From Novosphingobium sp. HII-3 (GTDB taxonomy: Bacteria > Pseudomonadota > Alphaproteobacteria > Sphingomonadales > Sphingomonadaceae), in the NCBI RefSeq assembly GCF_002916655.1, contig NZ_PPSM01000025.1:248001-312000 (forward strand): a DNA stretch of 64,000 bases, given 5' to 3'. Both the position numbers and the translations under genes were made by a program. The first letter of the stretch is position 1, and each line of letters starts with the position of its first letter. The notes below the pieces were generated by a model. The model saw only the letters and a program-made list of their open reading frames with translations, made no database searches and had not been told where the DNA came from. Shown here piece after piece: positions 34,235-42,661 of this stretch.

Positions 34235-34281
34235 GGAGGCGCCTTATCGTTTTCGGAATATCGCGTCAAAGGAGCACACTG

Positions 34282-34297
34282 TGTTCCACGTGGAACA
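34282..34297. other. parS site between mnmE and mnmG
   Basis: TGTTCCACGTGGAACA, a perfect 16-bp palindrome. It is intergenic, two bases after the mnmE stop codon and about 48 bases before the mnmG start. Confidence 0.96.
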
Positions 34298-34299
34298 TG

Positions 34300-35577
34300 T
34301 TACTTTCCGATGCAGAAGCGTCCGAACAGGGCGTCCAGCATGTCTTCCGTGGTCGAGCGACCTACCAAGCTATCGAAGGACACACGCGCCCGCCGCAGGC
34401 ACTCGGCAATCAGAAGGGGGTCCTCCTCACCCCGGGCGGAGCAAAGCGCCGCTTCGGCTTCCGACAGAAACCCACGTTGCCGGGCGTTGAGAGCAGCCTC
34501 CCCGGGCTTCGGCATCGTCGCGCCGGCCGTGTTGATCAGGTCACGGCGGAGCGCCTCCATTCCCATCCCGCTCACGGCGGATATCCGGTGACGGGCTGAG
34601 ATCTTGTCGCTCGCACCAAGCCGGTCCGCCTGAGCCGCGATGTACCACGCCCCCACCGGCCCCTCCCCCTCCGGTCCGAGCCACAGTACGAGGTCCGCCC
34701 CTTCGAGCGCGGAACGGGCGCGCTCGATGCCGATCGCCTCGATGGTGTCCTCTGTCCCGTCGCGAAGCCCTGCCGTGTCGGCAAACACAAAGGGTACGCC
34801 CTCGAGCGAGACAGCCCGCGTCAGGACATCGCGGGTGGTGCCGGCGACCGGCGCAGTGATCGCGGCTTCGTCTTCGACCAGCGCGTTGAACAGCGTGCTC
34901 TTGCCAGCATTCGGCGGGCCGGCCAGAACGACGCGAAACCCGTCCTTCAGGACTTCGGCGCGGGGGCGGGAGAGCCAGTCGCCAACTTCGTGAGCAAGAG
35001 TGGCAAGGTCGTCACGAAATGCTGCCGGCAAGCCTTGGACATCGTCCTCGTCCGCGAAGTCGAGAATGGCTTCAACAGCGGCGGAGGCACTCAGAACGCG
35101 CAAGCGCCAGGCATCGACCTGCCGGGAGAGAGCTCCGCCCGCCATGGCGATTGCGCTGCGCCGCTGGAGTTCCGTTTCGGCGGAAAGAAGGTCCGCCAGC
35201 CCTTCCGCCTCGGCAAGGTCGATCCGCCCGTTCGAAAAGGCCCGCCGCGTGAATTCGCCCGGCTGGGCCGGTCGCACGTCCGGCAGAGCGCCGAGGGCGG
35301 CCTGAACCGCCTGAACCACGGCGCGCCCCCCGTGGAGGTGCAACTCCGCCAGATCCTCTCCGCTTGCGGTGTTGGGTCCCGGGAACCACAGCACCAGCGC
35401 CCGATCCAGCAGTGTTCCACGTGGAACACGAAGCTCCCGGTAGCTGGCACGGCGGGGGGCTGGAACACCTCCCGCCAGCGCGGCAAGCGCACTGCCCGCA
35501 GCCGGACCGCTGATGCGTATGATGGCGATGGCGGCAGGCGGCGAGCCGCTGGAAAGCGCGAAGATCGTGTCGTTCAT
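34300..35577 (-). CDS. mnmE: tRNA modification GTPase MnmE (TrmE)
   Basis: A 425-residue GTPase, partner of MnmG. The N-terminal formyl-THF-binding domain is followed by a helical domain and an inserted G domain: the P-loop AGPPNAGKST at 219-228, the TAGTTRD-like VAGTTRD near 245 and DTAGLRDGTE near 265. The C terminus ends in FGRFCIGK, the conserved CxGK motif with its catalytic cysteine. Slightly shorter than the 454 residues of E. coli MnmE. A parS site lies in the 5' part, where codons 50-55 (RVPRGT) carry it. Confidence 0.97.
   Translation of the reverse strand: MNDTIFALSSGSPPAAIAIIRISGPAAGSALAALAGGVPAPRRASYRELRVPRGTLLDRALVLWFPGPNTASGEDLAELHLHGGRAVVQAVQAALGALPDVRPAQPGEFTRRAFSNGRIDLAEAEGLADLLSAETELQRRSAIAMAGGALSRQVDAWRLRVLSASAAVEAILDFADEDDVQGLPAAFRDDLATLAHEVGDWLSRPRAEVLKDGFRVVLAGPPNAGKSTLFNALVEDEAAITAPVAGTTRDVLTRAVSLEGVPFVFADTAGLRDGTEDTIEAIGIERARSALEGADLVLWLGPEGEGPVGAWYIAAQADRLGASDKISARHRISAVSGMGMEALRRDLINTAGATMPKPGEAALNARQRGFLSEAEAALCSARGEEDPLLIAECLRRARVSFDSLVGRSTTEDMLDALFGRFCIGK
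35413..35428. other. parS site within mnmE
   Basis: TGTTCCACGTGGAACA, a perfect 16-bp palindrome, inside the coding sequence of mnmE at codons for R-V-P-R-G-T. Confidence 0.95.
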
Positions 35578-35612
35578 GCGCGCCCGCCCCTAGCAGGGCA
35601 CCGGGAGGAACG

Positions 35613-35879
35613 CTACTCGCCGTCCTTCTTCGGTTTGGTACCGGGATTCATGGCCATGGCGACACCATTTTCCAGGAACTGCTGGAACAGCTTCAGCCCC
35701 ACCTGCCCCATGGGAGCGACCTGCTTGGCAAGGTCGTTCAACTGGTCGAAGTTCTTGGTGCCCTGCATGGCACTGGTCATGGCGTCGACATAAGCGTCGT
35801 TAGCCCGCGTCACGTCTGGAAGGCCGAGAAAACGGCGCGCCTCTTCCGGGGAGCATTCGACCTCGACATGGACTTTCAT
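35613..35879 (-). CDS. DUF6489-family protein
   Basis: An 88-residue protein from MKVHVEVECSPEEARRFLGLPDV. This N-terminal pattern (a strand, then SPEEARxFLGLPD) is one I associate with the alphaproteobacterial DUF6489 family; the middle forms an amphipathic helix pair and the tail is lysine-rich. No function is known. Two successive ATG codons exist; the second is spaced better from GGGAG. It lies 35 bases upstream of mnmE on the same strand, as is common, so co-transcription is likely. Confidence 0.8.
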   Translation of the reverse strand: MKVHVEVECSPEEARRFLGLPDVTRANDAYVDAMTSAMQGTKNFDQLNDLAKQVAPMGQVGLKLFQQFLENGVAMAMNPGTKPKKDGE

Positions 35880-35991
35880 CATGCGGCTCCCGCTGCTTTA
35901 TCGAAGCATGACTGACACACGCGCTTGGCAAAGTCCATTGCAAGTGTCTTACTCGAACCGAGCCCTGACATGGATCAAAGGAGAAGAGCGA

Positions 35992-36690
35992 ATGGCCACC
36001 AACACCGAAATCCCGACTCTCGACGACGACGGCATGATCCCCGCCTATGTGGCTGAGCCCGAGGGCAACCCGCGCGGCGCCATCATTGTGCAGCAGGAGA
36101 TATTCGGTGTGGATGAAGGTATCCGCCGCAAGGCCGACCAGTGGGCGGCCAAAGGCTACCTCGCGGTTGCTCCGGACACCTTCTGGCGCCAGCAACCCGG
36201 CATCGAACTGAGTCCCTATGACGAAGGGGAATTCCAGCAGGCTGTCGGCTTCATGATGAAGCACGACTTCGATCTCGGCATCCGCGACATCGAAGCGGTA
36301 ATCCATTGGATACGTCGCGAGAAGCATGTCGAGAAGGTCGGTCTGGTGGGTTTCTGCATGGGCGGACGCGTGGCCTACATGGCGGCAGCGCGCACGGATA
36401 TCGATGCGTCCGTCGGCTATTACGGCGTGATGATCGACCAGATGCTCAACGAGAAACATGCGATCGCCCGGCCGCTCATGCTGCATATCCCGACCGAAGA
36501 TCACTTCGTGGATGCGGCCGCCCAGAAGGCCATTCACGAAGGACTGGACGATCACCCCAAGGTCACCCTCTACGACTATCCCGGCCTCGATCACGGCTTC
36601 GCCGCTGAAATCGGCGCACGTCGTGACGAAGCCGGTGCCCAGCTGGCGGACAGCCGGACCGAGGCCTTCTTCGCTGCGCATATCGGCTGA
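35992..36690 (+). CDS. Dienelactone hydrolase-family protein
   Basis: A 232-residue alpha/beta hydrolase from MATNTEIPTL; AAGGAGAAGAGCG precedes the ATG. The nucleophile is Cys122 in GFCMGG, as in dienelactone hydrolase; the aspartate in PTEDHFVD and the histidine in GLDHGFA complete the triad. The family opens dienelactones in chlorocatechol breakdown, but many members act on other esters, so the substrate is unknown. No catechol genes are near. It is followed 11 bases later by the quinone oxidoreductase gene, suggesting one transcript. Confidence 0.9.
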   Translation: MATNTEIPTLDDDGMIPAYVAEPEGNPRGAIIVQQEIFGVDEGIRRKADQWAAKGYLAVAPDTFWRQQPGIELSPYDEGEFQQAVGFMMKHDFDLGIRDIEAVIHWIRREKHVEKVGLVGFCMGGRVAYMAAARTDIDASVGYYGVMIDQMLNEKHAIARPLMLHIPTEDHFVDAAAQKAIHEGLDDHPKVTLYDYPGLDHGFAAEIGARRDEAGAQLADSRTEAFFAAHIG

Positions 36691-36701
36691 AGGCGAGCGC
36701 C

Positions 36702-37668
36702 ATGAGCAGCAGTTACAGGATGGTCGTCCGCGCTCATGGCGGACCGGACGTCATAGAACGCGAAGATCTCGAGATACCCTCGCCGGCACCGGGACAGCTG
36801 GTGATCGAGACCGAGGCGGTCGGCCTCAACTTCATCGATACCTACTACCGCAAGGGCCTGTACCCCGATGCCTTGCCGATCGCCCTTGGTTCGGAAAGCG
36901 TCGGTAAGGATCGCAGTCGGTGACGGGGTCGAGGGCTTTTCCCTCGGCGATCGTGTGGGCGCCACGCAGAATGGGGGCGCCTATGCCACTCACCGTGCCA
37001 TCCCGGCTGCCAAGGCGATGCGGATACCGGACGGCGTCGCGCCTCAGGCCGCGGCCGCCGTGATGCTGAAGGGCCTGACCGCGTGTTATCTGGCGGAAGA
37101 GACGTTCCCGGCGCGGGCAGGAGACATCGCGCTCGTCCATTCGGCAGCAGGCGGCGTCGGGTCGCTCCTCGTACCCTGGCTCCTCGACAAAGGCGTGCGG
37201 GTGATCGCCCACACCGGCAGTCCGGAAAAAGCCGCCGGGATCCCGGGTGATTATACCCTCTCGTGCCGCTTCGAGGATCTCCCGGATGCCGTTCGCGACA
37301 TCACGGGGGGTGCCATGTGCCACGTCGTCTATGATGGCGTGGGCGCGGCGAGCTGGAATGCATCGCTTGCCTGCCTGCGCAGGCGGGGCACTCTCGCAAG
37401 CTACGGCAATGCATCCGGGGCAGTTCCGCCGATCGCCCTGCTGGACCTGATGCGGGGCGGCTCGCTCTATGTCACGCGGCCAACCCTTGCGGACTACATC
37501 GCGACTCCGGCGGAACTGGAGGCCAGCGCCCGCAAGCTGTTCGAGCGGATCGCGTCGGGCGTACTGAAGCCGAAAATCGGCCAGACCTTTGCGTTGAGGG
37601 ACGCTGCCGAGGCTCACCGGGCGCTGGAGAGCCGCTCGACCACGGGGTCGACCGTCCTGCTGCCCTGA
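36702..37668 (+). pseudogene. Zinc-independent quinone oxidoreductase (Qor type), frameshifted
   Basis: Two reading frames together make one NADPH:quinone reductase of about 322 residues. Frame one gives the N terminus MSSSYRMVVRAHGGP to LGSESVGK and then stops with TGA at 36921. The rest continues in another frame from about 36904: AVGDGVEGFSLGDRVG, NADPH site HSAAGGVGSLL, and a complete C terminus ending TGSTVLLP. Comparison with the family spacing (four residues between the two glycine blocks) suggests that two bases were lost near 36903-36912. Either a true inactivating mutation or a sequencing error; the rest of the gene is undamaged. Confidence 0.8.
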
Positions 37669-37670
37669 AA

Positions 37671-37702
37671 CAAAAACATCCGGGATTTCGATCCCGGATG
37701 TT
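37671..37702 (-). terminator. Terminator after terC, possibly bidirectional
   Basis: AACATCCGGGA and TCCCGGATGTT form an 11-base stem with a six-base loop. On the minus strand it is followed by TTTGTTTC, about 10 bases after the terC stop. On the plus strand TCCTGGTTTTC follows, so it may also end the quinone oxidoreductase transcript. Confidence 0.85.
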
Positions 37703-37712
37703 CCTGGTTTTC

Positions 37713-38438
37713 TTAGAAGAGAGAAACGATCCCGAGCGCGGGATCCGTCCACCCCTCGTATATCATCTTGATCGCGACGTAGACGATCACGGCCAGGCCG
37801 ACCCAGGCGATCCACCTGTAGCGTTCGATGTAGCGCGCGATGAAGTTCGCCGCGAGGCCCATCATCGCGACGGCGACGACGAGACCGACGATCAGAATGC
37901 CCGGGTGGTCGCGCGCGGCGCCAGCCACGCCCAGCACGTTGTCGATCGACATCGAGACGTCTGCGACGGCCACCGAGATGGCTGCAGAAGCGAAGCTCTT
38001 GGCGGGCCGTACGCCGGAATGTTCGTCACCCTCTATTTCCGGCGATCCTTGCGAAAGCTCGCCCGCCGGCGCGTGGTGCAGCTCGCGGTACATCTTCCAC
38101 GCCACCCACAGCAGCAGGAGACCACCGGCGAACACCAGACCGACGATGCCGAGCAGCCAGGTGACGACCAGCGCGAAACCGACACGCAGGACGAGCGCCG
38201 CGATGACACCGATCGCGATGACCTTCTTGCGCTGTTCCGGCGGCAGGCCCGCTGCCAGCGCACCCACGACGATCGCGTTGTCGCCTGCTAGGACGACGTC
38301 GATCATCAGGACCTGGATGAACGCGGACAGCGCGGCAGGGGTGCCGATGTTCGAGAAGTCAGTGACGATGTGCTGCCATATTTCGGCCGGGCTTTGAATG
38401 CTCGGAGCCGCAGCGGCAAGGATGGTGAGAATGTCCAA
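37713..38438 (-). CDS. TerC/YjbE-family integral membrane protein
   Basis: A 241-residue protein with about seven membrane segments. The acidic membrane motifs of TerC proteins are present: LMIDVVLAGDNAIVVG near 40 and MSIDNVLGVAGAARDH near 150, which probably bind metal ions. Relatives export Mn2+ or give tellurite resistance. The start is TTG at 38438, after GGGGGGAAC; the valine codon before it is GTC and cannot start. It begins 17 bases after rho, so it may be in the same transcript, and a terminator follows. Confidence 0.87.
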   Translation of the reverse strand: MDILTILAAAAPSIQSPAEIWQHIVTDFSNIGTPAALSAFIQVLMIDVVLAGDNAIVVGALAAGLPPEQRKKVIAIGVIAALVLRVGFALVVTWLLGIVGLVFAGGLLLLWVAWKMYRELHHAPAGELSQGSPEIEGDEHSGVRPAKSFASAAISVAVADVSMSIDNVLGVAGAARDHPGILIVGLVVAVAMMGLAANFIARYIERYRWIAWVGLAVIVYVAIKMIYEGWTDPALGIVSLF

Positions 38439-38455
38439 GACTGTTCCCCCCCGCC

Positions 38456-39712
38456 TTACTGGTTCATCGTCGCGAAGAAGTCCTCGTTGGTCTTGGAGTC
38501 CTTCATCTTGTCGAGCAGGAACTCCATCGCGTCCACCGTCCCCATCTGCATGAGGATGCGGCGCAGGACCCACATCTTGGTCAGCTGGTCCTTGGGTACC
38601 AGCAGCTCTTCCTTGCGGGTGCCCGACTTGCCCACGTCCAGCGCCGGGAAAATGCGCTTGTCCGCCACCTTGCGGTCAAGGACGATTTCGGAGTTACCCG
38701 TGCCCTTGAACTCTTCGAAAATGACTTCGTCCATGCGGCTGCCGGTGTCGATCAGGGCCGTGGCGATGATCGAGAGCGAACCGCCCTCCTCGATGTTGCG
38801 GGCCGCACCGAAGAAGCGCTTGGGGCGCTGCAGGGCGTTGGCGTCGACACCACCGGTGAGCACCTTGCCGGACGAGGGCACGACGGTGTTGTAGGCGCGG
38901 CCAAGGCGAGTGATCGAGTCCAGCAGGATGACCACGTCGCGCTTATGCTCGACGAGGCGCTTGGCCTTCTCGATCACCATTTCGGCGACCTGGACGTGGC
39001 GCTGCGCGGGTTCGTCGAAGGTGGAGGAGATGACCTCGCCCTTCACGCTGCGCTGCATGTCGGTGACTTCCTCGGGACGCTCGTCGACGAGCAGCACCAG
39101 CAGGAAGACCTCCGGATGATTGTCAGTAATGGCCTTGGCCATGTTCTGCAGCAGGACGGTCTTACCCGTGCGCGGCGGCGCGACGATCAGCGCGCGCTGG
39201 CCCTTGCCCTGCGGCGAGATGAGATCGATCACACGCGCCGACTTGTCCTTGACCGTAGGGTCAAGACTGTCGAGCTTGAGGCGCTGGTCGGGATAGAGCG
39301 GCGTCAGGTTGTCGAAGTTCACGCGGTGGCGAACGACGTCGGGATCGTCGAAGTTGACGCTGATCAGCTTGGTGATGGCGAAGTAGCGCTCGCCGTCCTT
39401 GGGCGCGCGGATCTCGCCTTCCACGGTGTCGCCTGTGCGCAGGCCCCACTTGCGGACCTGGTTGGGCGAGACGTAGATATCGTCCGGGCCTGCGAGGTAG
39501 TTGGCCTCTGGGCTGCGCAGAAAGCCGAAGCCATCGGTAAGCACCTCGATGGTGCCCTGTCCGACGATCTCCTCGCCGTCTTCAGCCACTTCCTTGAGGA
39601 TGCCGAACATGAGGTCCTGCCGGCGCATGGTGGATGCGCCTTCGACGCCCAGTTCCTCAGCCATTTCGACCAGCTCGGCCGATGATTTCTTCTTAAGTTC
39701 TTTCAGGTGCAT
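38456..39712 (-). CDS. rho: Transcription termination factor Rho
   Basis: A 418-residue hexameric RNA helicase. The N-terminal helical and RNA-binding domain includes [13 protein letters not shown] at 61-73; the ATPase domain has the P-loop APPRTGKT at 178-185 and [13 protein letters not shown] near 213. The Q-loop and R-loop blocks follow, and the C terminus is normal. It has a 240-base upstream gap to hemJ with no clear gene; Rho is often autoregulated there. Neighbours (hemJ, hemE, origin) match the alphaproteobacterial order. Confidence 0.98.
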   Translation of the reverse strand: MHLKELKKKSSAELVEMAEELGVEGASTMRRQDLMFGILKEVAEDGEEIVGQGTIEVLTDGFGFLRSPEANYLAGPDDIYVSPNQVRKWGLRTGDTVEGEIRAPKDGERYFAITKLISVNFDDPDVVRHRVNFDNLTPLYPDQRLKLDSLDPTVKDKSARVIDLISPQGKGQRALIVAPPRTGKTVLLQNMAKAITDNHPEVFLLVLLVDERPEEVTDMQRSVKGEVISSTFDEPAQRHVQVAEMVIEKAKRLVEHKRDVVILLDSITRLGRAYNTVVPSSGKVLTGGVDANALQRPKRFFGAARNIEEGGSLSIIATALIDTGSRMDEVIFEEFKGTGNSEIVLDRKVADKRIFPALDVGKSGTRKEELLVPKDQLTKMWVLRRILMQMGTVDAMEFLLDKMKDSKTNEDFFATMNQ

Positions 39713-39954
39713 TTGCTGGAATTCCAGGTGGATTTTTGAAGGTCGGCCGGCGGGATCGGAGGGCTTGGGGAAAGCGGATCCAGGCAGGAGAACGGGCTCG
39801 TGCCCTAATGCCGGAACGGCATCGAAATACTGCGGGAGCGGGCGCCGGTCAACGAGTCAATCCGACCCGGACGCGCTGAATGCGCCGGAGCGAAGCTTCC
39901 GGGCGGCCGACCTGCGACCGCCTGGCCCTCACGCCCGTTGCGCCTTGTGAAAAA

Positions 39955-40395
39955 TCAGAAGGGCTTGACCACCACAAGGACCACGATGACCACTGCGGCG
40001 AGCCCCGGCACTTCATTGAGCATGCGCAGCTTGCGGCCGGTCAATGGCCGTTCGCCGCGCGCAAGTTTCTTCGAATAGCCGACGAGCCACCCGTGGTACC
40101 CGGACAGCACCAGGACGAAGAGCAGCTTGGCATGGAGCCAGCCTTCGCTGAATGCCCCGATCGCGAGCGCCGTAAGTACGCCCAGAACCCACGTGAGCAC
40201 GAGAGCCGGAGTGAGGATGATCTTCCTTAGCTTTGCCTCGCGATCGATCCAGCGGGCCTCCTCCGCCGAACCCGGGTCCGATTCCTGATGGTAGACGAAG
40301 TAGCGGGGCAGCATGAACAGGCCCGCCATCCAGAAGATGACAAAGATGACGTGCCCGGCCTTGAGCCAGAGGTAGAGACTCTGCAGGATTTCCAT
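39955..40395 (-). CDS. hemJ: Protoporphyrinogen IX oxidase HemJ
   Basis: A 146-residue membrane protein of the HemJ/UPF0093 family with four hydrophobic segments. The histidine in WLKAGHVIFVIFWMAGLFMLPR (split here over two blocks, residues 9-31) and the LNEVPGLAAV block near the C terminus are the family hallmarks. HemJ oxidises protoporphyrinogen IX late in heme synthesis in bacteria that lack HemG or HemY. It lies 31 bases downstream of hemE, an earlier enzyme of the same pathway, so they form a heme pair. Confidence 0.94.
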   Translation of the reverse strand: MEILQSLYLWLKAGHVIFVIFWMAGLFMLPRYFVYHQESDPGSAEEARWIDREAKLRKIILTPALVLTWVLGVLTALAIGAFSEGWLHAKLLFVLVLSGYHGWLVGYSKKLARGERPLTGRKLRMLNEVPGLAAVVIVVLVVVKPF

Positions 40396-40426
40396 TGCGC
40401 CTTCCTAGCGGGTCGATGCTGCCGTC

Positions 40427-41452
40427 TCAACGCTGCCATGCGCGAACGGTGGCAAGCAGCCGTTCCACATTCTCGATCGGCGTGTGCTGCCCGATGCCGT
40501 GGCCGAGGTTGAACACGTGCGGACGGTCGGCGAACGCGTCCAGCACGGCATGGATCTGGCTGTCGAGGTCATCGCCGCCGGAAAGAAGCAGCAACGGATC
40601 GAGATTGCCCTGCACGGGAAGCCCCTGCGGCAGTTCACGCGCGGCCCAAAGGGGATCGATCGTTTCGTCGATGCCGACAGCGTCCACCCCTGTTTCGCGG
40701 GCATAGGCCGGCAACTTTTCCCCTGACCCCTTCGGGAAGCCGATGATCGGAGTCTCGGGGTGCCGGGCTTTTACGGCGGAAACAATCCTCGCGTTGGGAC
40801 CGATCACCCACCGTTCGAACTGCACCGGCGAAAGGCTGCCCGCCCAGGAATCAAAAAGCTGTACCGCTTCGGCACCTGCTTCGATCTGGCCGCACAGGTA
40901 TTCCACGGTCACCTGAATCACCCCGTCGATGATCGCCTCGAAAGCAGCCGGATCCCGGTATGCCATGGCACGGGTCTCATGCTGGTCGCGGCTGCCTTCT
41001 CCGGCCACCATGTAGGTCGCCACCGTCCACGGCGAACCTGCGAAGCCAAGCATCGTCTTGTCCGGGCCCAGCTGGCTGCGAACCTTCCGGACGGTTTCGT
41101 AGATGGGGGAAAGTCGTTCGGACACCGGAGTCAGCGCTTTCAAGGCCGTGTCAACGAGACGGGGCGAAAGCTTCGGACCTTCACCGGCAAGGAACTGCAG
41201 GTCCTGTCCCATCGCATAGGGCACGATGAGGATATCGGAAAACAGGATCGCACCGTCGAATCCGAAACGGCGCAGGGGTTGCAACGTAATCTCGGCGGCG
41301 GCGTTCGTATCGTAGACGAGCGCGAGGAATCCCCCCTTTTCGGCGCGCAGTTCGCGGTACTCGGGCAGGTAGCGGCCCGCCTGGCGCATGAGCCAGATCG
41401 GTCTGTGCTTCGTGTTCGTACCGCGCAGTGTGTCGAGGAGAATTCCGGGCAT
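40427..41452 (-). CDS. hemE: Uroporphyrinogen decarboxylase
   Basis: A 341-residue enzyme converting uroporphyrinogen III to coproporphyrinogen III. The first signature RPIWLMRQAGRYLPEYR is at 17-33; the second, GFAGSPWTVATYMVAGEGSR, follows near 140. The start ATG at 41452 gives the standard N terminus; an upstream in-frame extension to 41539 would run into the origin region and lacks similarity. Its position next to the ppsR gene marks the usual alphaproteobacterial origin. Confidence 0.97.
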   Translation of the reverse strand: MPGILLDTLRGTNTKHRPIWLMRQAGRYLPEYRELRAEKGGFLALVYDTNAAAEITLQPLRRFGFDGAILFSDILIVPYAMGQDLQFLAGEGPKLSPRLVDTALKALTPVSERLSPIYETVRKVRSQLGPDKTMLGFAGSPWTVATYMVAGEGSRDQHETRAMAYRDPAAFEAIIDGVIQVTVEYLCGQIEAGAEAVQLFDSWAGSLSPVQFERWVIGPNARIVSAVKARHPETPIIGFPKGSGEKLPAYARETGVDAVGIDETIDPLWAARELPQGLPVQGNLDPLLLLSGGDDLDSQIHAVLDAFADRPHVFNLGHGIGQHTPIENVERLLATVRAWQR

Positions 41453-41785
41453 CGCGTCACGTCCCAACAAAAAAAAGAGATTCTGGATAAAGGATGATGG
41501 AGTCTGTTGGCCCTGTGGATATCGGGGACGGCGCGGCATTGCCCGATTTGTACCCGGTTGAACAGGTGCAAGAGTCAGATGCGACTCTCGGACTCAGTTG
41601 AGTCAACGAAAGGTTGTTCGCCTTGTCCACAGGGTGTGGGCAGAGTCAGCGCTCCTGTCCAGAACATGACTCGTTGAATCCCGGAAACGGGGAGGAAAAC
41701 GGCGATGCGAGTTGTCACCGGAACGCTCCCATGGTTTATGCGGCAATCTGTCCACAGCCGTTCCCCGGGAGGCCCTGAAGCCGGC
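41453..41785. other. Candidate chromosomal replication origin (oriC)
   Basis: The 333-base gap between hemE and ppsR has no gene. Four DnaA-box-like 9-mers are seen: TCTGGATAA (41482-41490) and TGTGGATAT (41514-41522), each one base from the reverse consensus TGTGGATAA; TTGTCCACA (41623-41631), one base from TTATCCACA; and CTGTCCACA (41748-41756), two bases off. Nine GANTC sites lie between 41479 and 41680. An A-run (AACAAAAAAAAGAGA, about 41466-41480) may help opening. hemE next to an RP001/ppsR homologue is where the Caulobacter and Rickettsia origins lie. Gene orientation switches here. Function is inferred, not shown. Confidence 0.8.
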
Positions 41786-42631
41786 ATGGCGCGATTTCAC
41801 CTGCATCTCCTGTCTGATTCCACCGGCGAAACGCTGGAGATGATCGCCAAGGCCGCACTCGCGCAGTTCGATGACAGCGATGTGCTGCGGCACTTCTGGC
41901 CGATGGTACGCTCGCAGCAGCACCTCGACCGTATCATGGGCGAGATCGCCTCGAACCCGGGACTGGTCTTCTTCACCCTGGTGAACGAAGAGACGCGCCA
42001 CCGCCTCGAGGAGAGATGCCAGGCGCTCGGCCTGCCTGCGATCGCAGTGCTGGATGGGGTGACCGACGCTCTCGAAGCCCTGCTGGGGCAGGAAGCCAAG
42101 GGGCGCCCGGGCCGGCAGCACCGGCTGGACGACGCCTACTTCGCGCGCGTGGATGCGATCCAGTTCACGATCGCGCATGATGACGGGGTCTTGTGGGAAG
42201 AGTGGGAGGAAGCGGACATCGTCCTTGCAGGCGTATCGCGCACCAGCAAGACGCCGACCTCGATCTACCTTGCGAACAGGGGGTACAAGGTCGCGAACAT
42301 CCCGATTGTCGTGAAAAGCCCGCCCCCGCCTTTGCTGTTCGGCCTCAAGCACCCTCTCGTGGTGGGGCTCACGACTGCGCCCGATCGCCTCATCCAGATC
42401 CGCCGTAATCGCCTGCTGTCACTCAGCCAGTCGCCGGACACCGACTATGTGGCGAGCGACAAGGTGGAGAGTGAACTGCGCTACGCTCGCCGCATGTTCG
42501 CAGACAATTCCTGGCCGGTCATCGACGTTACGCGGCGCTCGATCGAGGAGACGGCAGCGGCGGTCATCAACCTCTACAACGAGCGTAAGGCCACCGGCTT
42601 CAGCGAACCCGTGGGTCCCAAGCCGATCTGA
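41786..42631 (+). CDS. ppsR: Pyruvate,water dikinase (PEP synthase) regulatory protein, DUF299
   Basis: A 281-residue bifunctional kinase/pyrophosphorylase that reversibly phosphorylates PEP synthase or pyruvate phosphate dikinase. The N terminus FHLHLLSDSTGET and the nucleotide-binding GVSRTSKTPTSIYLA (149-163) are family hallmarks. The chosen ATG at 41786 gives normal length; an earlier in-frame codon at 41705 would extend into the origin region. The homologue in Rickettsia is RP001, which flanks oriC there. No ppsA or ppdK is visible in the window. Confidence 0.95.
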   Translation: MARFHLHLLSDSTGETLEMIAKAALAQFDDSDVLRHFWPMVRSQQHLDRIMGEIASNPGLVFFTLVNEETRHRLEERCQALGLPAIAVLDGVTDALEALLGQEAKGRPGRQHRLDDAYFARVDAIQFTIAHDDGVLWEEWEEADIVLAGVSRTSKTPTSIYLANRGYKVANIPIVVKSPPPPLLFGLKHPLVVGLTTAPDRLIQIRRNRLLSLSQSPDTDYVASDKVESELRYARRMFADNSWPVIDVTRRSIEETAAAVINLYNERKATGFSEPVGPKPI

Positions 42632-42661
42632 AGCCACACGCCAGATACAGAACGAGCCGTC

